DNA from: Aliivibrio_A kagoshimensis
GTDB taxonomy: Bacteria > Pseudomonadota > Gammaproteobacteria > Enterobacterales > Vibrionaceae
Length of the DNA: 6,726 nucleotides
Assembly (NCBI RefSeq): GCF_050337105.1
Contig: NZ_JAKJSQ010000115.1
Coordinates: 1 to 6,726, forward strand
Direction: 5' to 3'
This document shows positions 1 to 5,185 of the stretch, piece by piece; the first letter of the stretch is position 1, and each line of letters begins with the position of its first letter. Position numbers and translations under genes: made by a program. Under the pieces are notes generated by a model. The model ran no database searches and was not told where the DNA came from. It worked only from the letters and a program-made list of their open reading frames with translations.

Positions 1-177
1 TAGGTAATATCAGTTTTGTGATCATGGACAAAAAGTGAACGTAATCTTAAATAAATGGCTTTCAATATTTGATCAAATACAACTAGATTGATGAAGTGAT
101 TGAAATAACCATTAAATACTTTTACAAGCAAGATTGGGTGTTTTACCTATAAATTACTACTATATAGCGACTTAAAA
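1..177. promoter_or_regulatory. AT-rich leader upstream of the SGNH hydrolase gene
   Basis: This non-coding stretch contains no convincing ORF. It holds a perfect 14-bp palindrome, TATTTGATCAAATA, at 66-79, and a CRP-like half-site, TGTGA, at 17-21 whose partner half (ACAAA, 28-32) is poor. AT-rich hexamers such as TATAAA (148-153) and TATATA (161-166) could serve as a -10 element, but none has a good -35 at the right distance, so the promoter of the downstream gene cannot be placed. The end of an upstream gene cannot be recognised at the left edge. Confidence 0.35.
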
Positions 178-1014
178 ATGAAAAGTTCCCACATAAGAGA
201 TTTGGTCAATGACCAATATGACCGTGATGGCGCCATAAATATTGAACAGCTTTATCTACAATTGGCGCCTATCTCTTGTCTGGATATCATCAATGAAGTT
301 ATCTCTGTTCTTGTAGAAAGTGACCCTCAATTAACGGACTTATGTCTCAATAATCAACTGTTGCCAATCTTGCAATCCTTGCCTGTTGATCTCTCCACTG
401 AACAAAAATTCACATTGAGTTATCAATCATTGGTGGCGTTGAACAGTGCCCAAAGCCACAGTCGTTACCTTCAGGTGACAGATTGTCACCGACAGTTTTT
501 AAAGCCGACTGATGTGTTGATGTTTGGTGATTCATTAACAGAGTGGGGTCCATGGGGGGATGCCTTTCCTACTCTTAACATCACCAATCGTGGTATCGCG
601 GGTGATACCACAAAAGGGATGTTAGGGAGAGTGCAAGATAGCCTGTTATTAGAACCTAAAACGGTGTTTGTGATGGCGGGAGTAAACGATTTAGCAAAAG
701 GTATTTCTGTTTGCGACATCGTTCAACACTACAGTGACATTGTGCAGACTTGGACTGAGAAAGAGATTGAGGTGAATGTTCAATCCACTCTGTTTGTCGG
801 TAAACGATTAGCGCATCTCAATCCACAGATTATTGAGTTAAATAATCAATTAAGAAAAATGTGCCAGACACTGGGCGCGAACTACATCGACCTAACCCGT
901 GTGTTATGCCCAAATGGACATTTAGCGCCGATGTACAGTTGTGATGACTTGCATTTAAATGCATTGGCTTATCAACAGTGGCTAGAAGTGATTATTAGTA
1001 AACTGACGAAATAG
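178..1014 (+). CDS. SGNH/GDSL-family hydrolase, candidate intracellular sialate O-acetylesterase
   Basis: This is a 278-residue protein whose second half is an SGNH/GDSL esterase. The catalytic blocks are all visible: GDSLTEW at 117-123 with nucleophile Ser119, NRGIAGDTT at 137-145 with the block II Gly, GVND at 168-171 with Asn170, and DDLHLN at 256-261 with the Asp257/His259 pair. Members of this family remove acetyl or acyl groups from sugars and lipids. Its position next to nanM and nanE suggests removal of O-acetyl groups from sialic acids, but that is inference. It has no signal peptide, so it should act in the cytoplasm, unlike the periplasmic E. coli NanS. Residues 1 to about 108 form an extra, probably helical region that I cannot assign. 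The ATG at 178 is the only in-frame ATG before residue 115, an in-frame stop lies at 106-108, and the Shine-Dalgarno is weak. A thioesterase or acetylxylan-type esterase is possible. Confidence 0.8.
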   Translation: MKSSHIRDLVNDQYDRDGAINIEQLYLQLAPISCLDIINEVISVLVESDPQLTDLCLNNQLLPILQSLPVDLSTEQKFTLSYQSLVALNSAQSHSRYLQVTDCHRQFLKPTDVLMFGDSLTEWGPWGDAFPTLNITNRGIAGDTTKGMLGRVQDSLLLEPKTVFVMAGVNDLAKGISVCDIVQHYSDIVQTWTEKEIEVNVQSTLFVGKRLAHLNPQIIELNNQLRKMCQTLGANYIDLTRVLCPNGHLAPMYSCDDLHLNALAYQQWLEVIISKLTK

Positions 1015-1070
1015 TTTTTTTTGTCATTAAATGAAGAAAATTTTTGTTGTTTAGAAGTTAACAAAGGAAA

Positions 1071-1100
1071 TTTACACGGTGGAATGCTTCCCCTTGTAAT
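1071..1100 (+). promoter_or_regulatory. Putative sigma70 promoter of nanM
   Basis: TTTACA (1071-1076) and TGTAAT (1095-1100) are each one base from the sigma70 consensus and are 18 bp apart, which would place the transcription start near 1107 and give a short leader. The 113-bp gap after the hydrolase gene is consistent with nanM having its own promoter. The spacer holds a perfect interrupted palindrome, GGAA-TGC-TTCC (1081-1091), a candidate binding site for an unidentified regulator. It does not match the box found near nanE and nanA. Confidence 0.5.
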
Positions 1101-1127
1101 AACGTTACTAAGCGTATGGAGATACTC

Positions 1128-2294
1128 ATGAATAACCCGATATATCGATCTGCAAAAACACTTTTACTCCTATCTGCCGCGATCTGTTCTACACAGTTGC
1201 TTGCAGCCAATGAGAAATGGCCAAATTTACCAGAGGGCATAAAAAGCGGTGTTGCAGTCCAGTCCGACGGACAACTTTTTGTTGGCTTAGGCTCTGCAGG
1301 TCAACACCTCTACACATTAGATTTGGATAATGTGGATCAGGGGTGGCAACAGCTGCCTGACTTTATTGGCCCAGCACGAAATGGAGCGACAGCCACAGTC
1401 ACTAATGGAAAAATAATGATTTTTGGTGGGGCAGGTAAAGTTAATGCATCTGACCGAGCCCCCATCATTTTCAACTCAGTCTACAGCTTTGACATTAAAA
1501 ACAGTCGGTGGGCGGAAGAGAAAACCAGCTCTCCTGTCGGTCTACTAGGCGCGTCATCTTATACCAATAACAATGGTGAAGTGATTGTTGTTGGCGGCTA
1601 TAACAAATCTCTGTTTGATACGTACCTTTCAGACATTACGGCGGTTGATAAAAAAACTGACCCGGTTAAATGGCAGAAAATTGTTGATGATTACATGGGG
1701 ATGAAGCCTCAAGATTATCGTTGGAATACTCAAGTATTAAGTTATTCGGCTGCCGAGAATAAGTGGCGTGATTTAGGGACCTCTCCCTATATCCCTAATT
1801 GCGGGTCAGCGTTGGTGCTTGAACAGAATACGGCCACATTAGTCAGTGGTGAAATAAAACCAGGCTTGAGAACGGCAGAAGTGAAATCAATTCAGGTGAG
1901 TGATGGCAATGTGACTTGGAAAACGATGTCAGCCCTGCCAAAACCTGCAGGACAATCTCTACAAGAGGGGGTAGCGGGTGCTTATGCAGGAAAAATTGGT
2001 GACGCATTAGTGGTGATGGGAGGCGCTAACTTCCATGGCGCTAGAGATCAATTCGAACAGGGAGGACTTTTTGCTCATAACGGTCTTTCTAAAGCCTATA
2101 ACCCTGAAGTCTATGTCATGAATGGAAGCCAATGGAAGCAGGTTAATGACCTTCCAAAAGGGATGGCCTATGGCGCTTCATTCACTTTACCAGAGGGCAT
2201 TTTGGTAGTCGGAGGCGAGAATAAAAAAAGAGAAGCATTAAATGATGTATTTCTTGTCACGCTTAATGAGTCGGGAGTCTCAATAACCGATTAA
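1128..2294 (+). CDS. nanM: N-acetylneuraminate epimerase (mutarotase), periplasmic Kelch protein NanM
   Basis: NanM converts alpha-Neu5Ac released by sialidases into the beta anomer in the periplasm, which speeds uptake. The protein has 388 residues from the ATG at 1128, close to the 368 of E. coli NanM. A signal peptide occupies about residues 1-26 (basic start, hydrophobic 11-19, likely cleavage within LLAANEK). The rest shows repeated Kelch-type blades with paired glycines, for example IMIFGGAGK (97-104), VIVVGGYNK (152-160), LVVMGGANF (294-302) and ILVVGGENK (358-366). NanM-specific segments are GLGSAG (53-58), GEIKPGLRT (241-249), with Glu242 and Arg248 matching residues reported important in E. 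coli NanM, and AHNGLSKAY (316-324). The upstream in-frame ATG at 1116 is less likely, because GGAG at 1118-1121 is the ribosome binding site, six bases before 1128. Cys20 is not in a lipobox. Confidence 0.93.
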   Translation: MNNPIYRSAKTLLLLSAAICSTQLLAANEKWPNLPEGIKSGVAVQSDGQLFVGLGSAGQHLYTLDLDNVDQGWQQLPDFIGPARNGATATVTNGKIMIFGGAGKVNASDRAPIIFNSVYSFDIKNSRWAEEKTSSPVGLLGASSYTNNNGEVIVVGGYNKSLFDTYLSDITAVDKKTDPVKWQKIVDDYMGMKPQDYRWNTQVLSYSAAENKWRDLGTSPYIPNCGSALVLEQNTATLVSGEIKPGLRTAEVKSIQVSDGNVTWKTMSALPKPAGQSLQEGVAGAYAGKIGDALVVMGGANFHGARDQFEQGGLFAHNGLSKAYNPEVYVMNGSQWKQVNDLPKGMAYGASFTLPEGILVVGGENKKREALNDVFLVTLNESGVSITD

Positions 2295-2295
2295 C

Positions 2296-2335
2296 GATCA
2301 GCTTTATTGTGGAGTTGATCATTATTTCTATTTTT
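2296..2335 (+). terminator. Weak intrinsic terminator after nanM
   Basis: GATCAGCT (2296-2303) and AGTTGATC (2313-2320) form an 8-bp stem with one G-U pair and a 9-nt loop. It is followed by a T-rich run (2321-2335). It begins two bases after the nanM stop codon, so termination or 3' end protection of the nanM transcript is likely. The stem is AT-rich, so some read-through into nanE is expected. Confidence 0.45.
2308..2323 (+). promoter_or_regulatory. Possible weak CRP site upstream of nanE
   Basis: TGTGG-AGTTGA-TCATT keeps 7 of the 10 core bases of the CRP consensus TGTGA-N6-TCACA. Its centre lies about 60 bp upstream of the start predicted from the -10 at 2363-2368, a usual class I activator position. 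The site overlaps the terminator hairpin of nanM, so the match may be coincidental. Confidence 0.25.
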
Positions 2336-2341
2336 ACCAAT

Positions 2342-2354
2342 GAAGTTTTACTCC
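2342..2354 (+). promoter_or_regulatory. Putative NanR operator, upstream box of the nanE pair
   Basis: GAAGTTTTACTCC fits the box GRAGT-WWW-ACTYC, an imperfect palindrome with five-base arms and a three-base centre. It is nearly the mirror image of the box at 2369-2381 (12 of 13 bases), with centres 27 bp apart. It covers the expected -35/spacer region of the nanE promoter, which suits a repressor. Assignment to NanR is inferred from the same box appearing beside nanA and nanR. Confidence 0.65.
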
Positions 2355-2362
2355 GCTATCTG

Positions 2363-2368
2363 TATGAT
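2363..2368 (+). promoter_or_regulatory. Putative -10 element of the nanEK promoter
   Basis: TATGAT is one base from the sigma70 -10 consensus and lies between the two operator boxes, directly abutting the downstream one. No good -35 hexamer sits 16-18 bp upstream, as is common at activator-dependent promoters. The same arrangement, with AATGAT abutting a box, occurs in front of nanA. Confidence 0.4.
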
Positions 2369-2381
2369 GGAGTTAAACTTC
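2369..2381 (+). promoter_or_regulatory. Putative NanR operator, downstream box of the nanE pair
   Basis: GGAGTTAAACTTC is the second copy of GRAGT-WWW-ACTYC. It begins right after the -10 hexamer and would cover the predicted transcription start near 2375. Bound repressor here would block initiation. The two boxes together make a 40-bp inverted repeat ending 28 bp before the nanE start codon. Confidence 0.65.
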
Positions 2382-2409
2382 GCAACTGGATTGATTTTTG
2401 GAGTATTTT

Positions 2410-3117
2410 ATGAATCCTAGTGCTCAACCTATTTTAGCTACTCTGCGCCATGGATTTGTCGCATCTTGCCAGCCAGTGGATGATGGCCCAATGGATCACC
2501 CAGTGATTGTTTCTGCAATGGCGCAAGCATCCGTGATTGGTGGTGCAGCGGGATTAAGAATTGAAGGTGTCGAGAACCTTAAAGCAGTACGCCCTAATGT
2601 GACGGTACCCATTATTGGTATTGTGAAGCGTGATTTGCTTGATTCAGAAGTACGTATTACCCCTTTCATCGAGGATGTTAGAGCACTTCAAGAGGCGGGT
2701 GCTGATATTATTGCCATAGATGCAACGGATCGTCCTCGACCTGTGTCAGTCGCGGCGTTAATCGAAGAGATTCATCGTGTTGGTTGTTTAGCAATGGCAG
2801 ACTGTTCAAGCCTAGAGGAAGGGTTATATTGCAAATCGATGGGCGTCGAGATCATCGGTTCCACTCTTTCTGGTTATACTACTGATGTGACTCCCACAGA
2901 GCCTGATTTTGATCTCGTGACACAACTGCAAGCGCAAGGGTGTACGGTGATGGCTGAAGGACGATATAATTCCCCACAGCTAGCGCGTAAAGCGATTGAG
3001 TTAGGAGCTCACTGTGTCACCGTCGGTTCTGCGATTACTCGAGTGGAACACATTTGTGGCTGGTTTAAGAGTGAAGTGAACAAAGCGGTGATGGAGTCAT
3101 CAAAGGTCATGGTATGA
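2410..3117 (+). CDS. nanE: N-acetylmannosamine-6-phosphate 2-epimerase NanE
   Basis: NanE is a cytoplasmic TIM-barrel enzyme that converts ManNAc-6-P to GlcNAc-6-P, the step that joins sialic acid breakdown to amino sugar catabolism. The 235-residue product fits the family (E. coli NanE 229). Family segments seen are FVASCQPV (16-23), GAAGLRIEG (45-53), IGIVKRDL (69-76) with the conserved Lys73, IDATDRPRP (103-111), STLSGYT (151-157), and MAEGRYNSP (181-189) with the conserved Glu183. Lys73 and Glu183 correspond to the catalytic pair described for Clostridium perfringens NanE. A TTG at 2398 is in frame, but GGAG at 2400-2403 is a proper Shine-Dalgarno for the ATG at 2410, so I start there. 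Its stop overlaps the nanK start (ATGA), which indicates translational coupling. Two operator-like boxes precede it. Confidence 0.95.
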   Translation: MNPSAQPILATLRHGFVASCQPVDDGPMDHPVIVSAMAQASVIGGAAGLRIEGVENLKAVRPNVTVPIIGIVKRDLLDSEVRITPFIEDVRALQEAGADIIAIDATDRPRPVSVAALIEEIHRVGCLAMADCSSLEEGLYCKSMGVEIIGSTLSGYTTDVTPTEPDFDLVTQLQAQGCTVMAEGRYNSPQLARKAIELGAHCVTVGSAITRVEHICGWFKSEVNKAVMESSKVMV

Positions 3118-3992
3118 AACACTGTTTAGCGATAGATATTGGTGGTACAAAATTAGCCGCAGCAATTGTAAAAGAGGGTCTTATTGTACAGAGGGTGCAG
3201 TGTGAAACCCCCCATTCACAATCGCCTCAGCAGCTGATAGATGCACTTAGCGGCTTGTTACAACCTCTTATACCCATGGCCGATTACGTTGCCGTGGCGT
3301 CCACTGGAATTATTAATAATGGTGTACTTACTGCCTTGAATCCAGCCAATTTAGGTGGATTAGATCAGTTTCCATTGGTAGAGGCATTAACCTTGATTAC
3401 CCGTCTACCTGTATTGGCGATTAATGATGCGCAGGCGGCGGCTTGGGCTGAATTTAAGCAGCTAGATAGTCACATTCAAGCGATGGTATTTATTACGGTC
3501 TCAACAGGCGTTGGTGCCGGTATTGTACTTAATGGAAACTTGATGACAGGTGCGCGAGGAATTGCAGGGCATGCTGGACACATGCAAGCTGATCCAAATG
3601 GGAAACAGTGTGGTTGTGGCCGAATAGGTTGTGTTGAAACGATCGCCTCGGGTACTGCCATAGCACAATACGCAAAAGAGCGTATAGGTGGCGTCTCATC
3701 AGGAAAAGAGGCCTACGCTCTGTTTTTAAGCGGAGATGTGCAAGCAAAAGAGATTGTTGAACATTCAGCAAAAACCATTGCCAACTTAATTGCTGACCTG
3801 ACGATTACCTTAGATTTAGATGCGGTTGTGTTAGGAGGCAGTGTCGGTTTGGCGGAGGGGTACTTAGACTTGGTTAACGATTATGTATCAGTAATGCCAC
3901 CTATCTATCAACCTAAAATAGTCCGTGCTAAAGCGGGTGCCGATGCCGGTTTAATTGGTGTCGCATTGTGGTCGCAACTGCAGAGTTTATAA
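3114..3992 (+). CDS. nanK: N-acetylmannosamine kinase NanK (ROK family)
   Basis: NanK phosphorylates ManNAc at O6 with ATP, supplying NanE's substrate. The 292-residue protein is a full-length ROK sugar kinase. The N-terminal phosphate loop DIGGTK is at 8-13, the catalytic-base motif IND at 103-105 (Asp105), and the ROK zinc site is formed by His156 with Cys166, Cys168 and Cys173 in CGCGRIGCVE (166-175). The segment AGHAGH (151-156) has His153 where glucokinases and NagK carry Glu, a change also present in E. coli NanK, which supports ManNAc specificity over GlcNAc. A second glycine-rich adenosine loop, VVLGGSVGLAEG, lies at 238-249. The start ATG overlaps the nanE stop, with AAAGG at 3102-3106 as ribosome binding site inside nanE. 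No nagA follows. The operon ends at a strong hairpin just after the stop. Confidence 0.93.
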   Translation: MKHCLAIDIGGTKLAAAIVKEGLIVQRVQCETPHSQSPQQLIDALSGLLQPLIPMADYVAVASTGIINNGVLTALNPANLGGLDQFPLVEALTLITRLPVLAINDAQAAAWAEFKQLDSHIQAMVFITVSTGVGAGIVLNGNLMTGARGIAGHAGHMQADPNGKQCGCGRIGCVETIASGTAIAQYAKERIGGVSSGKEAYALFLSGDVQAKEIVEHSAKTIANLIADLTITLDLDAVVLGGSVGLAEGYLDLVNDYVSVMPPIYQPKIVRAKAGADAGLIGVALWSQLQSL

Positions 3993-3997
3993 TAAAA

Positions 3998-4028
3998 AAG
4001 GGGATATCACGTGAAGTGATATCCCCTT
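3998..4028. terminator. Strong hairpin terminator shared by convergent nanK and nanA
   Basis: AAGGGGATATCAC (3998-4010) and GTGATATCCCCTT (4016-4028) pair perfectly over 13 bp around a five-base loop. Read on the minus strand, the stem runs into a T-tract (complement of 3993-3999), so it is a textbook intrinsic terminator for nanA. On the plus strand the following sequence is only moderately T-rich, so nanK termination may be less complete. It lies between the two convergent stop codons. Confidence 0.92.
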
Positions 4029-4045
4029 GGATTTGGTTTATTGAA

Positions 4046-4942
4046 CTAATTTACGAGGAAATCGGCAGCTTTCATTCTGGTCACGACGGTCTCTTTTTGT
4101 TCTGTCGTTAGTGCTTTGAGTGGCAGACGTGGATCCCCAGCATCAATATCATGCAGACCCATGGCCGCTTTACCTGCCGCGACACCACCGAATTCTACCA
4201 AGACACGAATCAGTGCAATCACATTATCCATGCCTTTGATGACCTGTTGATGCTTACCTTGATTGAAGTCCTCAATGATTTTATGGAATTGCGGAGCCGC
4301 ATAGTTATACGTACTGCCAACTGCTCCGATTGCGCCTACGGCGAGTGCGGCCGGTAGGAACTCATCCACACCAAATGGGATATCAAACTTCCCGTCACAT
4401 GCTCGTAGGCAGCGCTGATATTCGTAGAGATCACCACTGTTAAATTTAATACCGAAGAGATTTGGAATTCTTGATTCAGCTTTAATCAAAAACTGCTCCA
4501 TATCCAAGTTTACGCCGGACATGCCTGAGTGGTAGTAGTAAAAGCCTTTCGAAGGGGCAGCAGCAGCAACTTCAGCGCAGTAATCAATAAGATCATCTAC
4601 GGAGCCTGGCTTAAAGAAGCAAGGTCCAATAGCGGAAGTGGCAAAAATATCGAGGGTGTCCGCATGGCGAGTAAGCTCAAGGGTATCGACAATGCTCAAT
4701 GCACCTGTATGTACCGTGATCTTAAGTGCGCCTTTAGAAGCGGCAACCCACGTTTCAGCAATCTTTTTACGCTCATCCACAGAGCAGTGAATACCTTCAC
4801 CTGTGGTACCACAAATATAGATACCGTTTACGTTATCGTTAATTAAATGGCAGGCAATTTTCTCAATTTCTGAGTAATTGACAGAGCCATCAGCGGAAAA
4901 CGGGGTATGCGGTGCGGCAATTAATCCAGTGAGCTTTTCCAT
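4046..4942 (-). CDS. nanA: N-acetylneuraminate lyase NanA
   Basis: NanA is the class I aldolase that cleaves Neu5Ac into ManNAc and pyruvate, the first committed step of catabolism in the cytoplasm. The 298 residues match the DHDPS/NAL family length (E. coli 297). Key elements are GTTGEG (45-50) for the pyruvate carboxylate, YYYHSGMSG (135-143) with catalytic Tyr137, and GIKFNSGDLYEY (164-175) with Schiff-base Lys166. VGSTYNY (208-214) is a family glycine-rich segment. GTTGEG and the YYYHSG form resemble the Vibrio/eukaryote-like subgroup more than E. coli NanA, which has GSTGEA and VYNIPALSG. The ATG (complement of 4940-4942) has AAGGAA a few bases upstream. The gene is transcribed away from nanR and converges on nanK, so it depends on the nanA-nanR intergenic region. 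No TRAP transporter genes separate it from nanE-nanK, unlike the usual Vibrio arrangement. Confidence 0.95.
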   Translation of the reverse strand: MEKLTGLIAAPHTPFSADGSVNYSEIEKIACHLINDNVNGIYICGTTGEGIHCSVDERKKIAETWVAASKGALKITVHTGALSIVDTLELTRHADTLDIFATSAIGPCFFKPGSVDDLIDYCAEVAAAAPSKGFYYYHSGMSGVNLDMEQFLIKAESRIPNLFGIKFNSGDLYEYQRCLRACDGKFDIPFGVDEFLPAALAVGAIGAVGSTYNYAAPQFHKIIEDFNQGKHQQVIKGMDNVIALIRVLVEFGGVAAGKAAMGLHDIDAGDPRLPLKALTTEQKETVVTRMKAADFLVN

Positions 4943-4969
4943 TATGGTTCCTTAGTAAGCATTTAAATA

Positions 4970-4982
4970 GAAGTAAAACTTC
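4970..4982 (-). promoter_or_regulatory. Putative NanR operator in front of nanA
   Basis: GAAGTAAAACTTC is the most symmetric copy of the box: GAAGT and ACTTC are exact reverse complements around AAA. Read toward nanA, it directly follows AATGAT (complement of 4983-4988), a plausible -10, so a repressor here would cover the transcription start about 30 bp before the start codon. The geometry repeats that of the downstream box at nanE. Confidence 0.68.
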
Positions 4983-5000
4983 ATCATTGTGTTTATTTGT

Positions 5001-5013
5001 GGAGTTTAGCTTA
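5001..5013 (-). promoter_or_regulatory. Degenerate operator-like box upstream of the nanA promoter
   Basis: GGAGTTTAGCTTA keeps the left arm GGAGT, the AT-rich centre and part of the right arm of GRAGT-WWW-ACTYC, with two mismatches. Its centre is 31 bp from the box at 4970-4982, compared with 27 bp for the nanE pair, so it may be a weaker partner site. It overlaps another possible nanA -10, TAATAT (complement of 5013-5018). Confidence 0.35.
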
Positions 5014-5078
5014 TATTATGGAGCGGAGGCACCTGAGGCAATAGATTAATAGTGATTGGTAGCATAAAAAAGTGAAAC

Positions 5079-5094
5079 TGTGATCCTAGGCACA
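5079..5094 (+). promoter_or_regulatory. Putative CRP site between nanA and nanR
   Basis: TGTGATCCTAGGCACA matches the CRP core TGTGA-N6-TCACA with one mismatch. It is the best CRP-like site in the window. Its centre is about 75 bp before the predicted nanR start and about 80 or 110 bp before the two candidate nanA starts. In Vibrio vulnificus, cAMP-CRP is known to activate the nan cluster together with NanR repression, so catabolite control here is expected, but which gene it serves is not clear from the sequence. Confidence 0.62.
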
Positions 5095-5116
5095 GCCAGT
5101 GGGTTATCGAAATAAT

Positions 5117-5129
5117 GGAGTTTTACTTC
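5117..5129 (+). promoter_or_regulatory. Putative NanR operator at the nanR promoter
   Basis: GGAGTTTTACTTC matches GRAGT-WWW-ACTYC fully. Its last three bases overlap the predicted nanR -35 (5127-5132), which suggests that NanR represses its own gene. It is about 140 bp from the operator at nanA, so looping between them is conceivable but unsupported. Confidence 0.62.
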
Positions 5130-5154
5130 ACAAAGTCAATGCATGGTGTAAGAT
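5127..5154 (+). promoter_or_regulatory. Putative sigma70 promoter of nanR
   Basis: TTCACA (5127-5132) and TAAGAT (5149-5154) are each one base from consensus with a 16-bp spacer, giving a start near 5161 and a leader of about 25 bases before the ATG at 5186. Confidence 0.45.
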
Positions 5155-5185
5155 TTACCGCAGTGTCTAAATAGAGAGAATTAAA

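Noticed and set aside
66..79. The leader palindrome as an FNR site
   Set aside because: FNR boxes need four bases between TTGAT and ATCAA. Here the arms are fused with no spacer.
1116..1127. In-frame ATG giving NanM four extra residues
   Set aside because: The extension contains the GGAG ribosome binding site (1118-1121) correctly spaced from the ATG at 1128, which begins a normal signal peptide.
1185..1187. Cys20 in the NanM leader as a lipoprotein cysteine
   Set aside because: The preceding residues Ala-Ala-Ile do not form a lipobox, and NanM is known as a soluble periplasmic protein.
2398..2409. In-frame TTG start giving NanE four extra residues
   Set aside because: GGAG at 2400-2403 inside this extension is the Shine-Dalgarno for the ATG at 2410, which matches the usual NanE N-terminus.
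3476..3771. Minus-strand open frames opposite nanK
   Set aside because: They are shadows of the ROK kinase frame, with unlikely proline- and histidine-rich or repetitive compositions and no start signals.
4011..4023. GAAGTGATATCCC in the nanK-nanA terminator as another operator box
   Set aside because: Only the left arm fits, and the sequence is fully explained by the hairpin stem and loop.
4151..4846. Plus-strand open frames opposite nanA
   Set aside because: They have no recognisable motifs or ribosome binding sites and lie fully antisense to a well-conserved enzyme gene.
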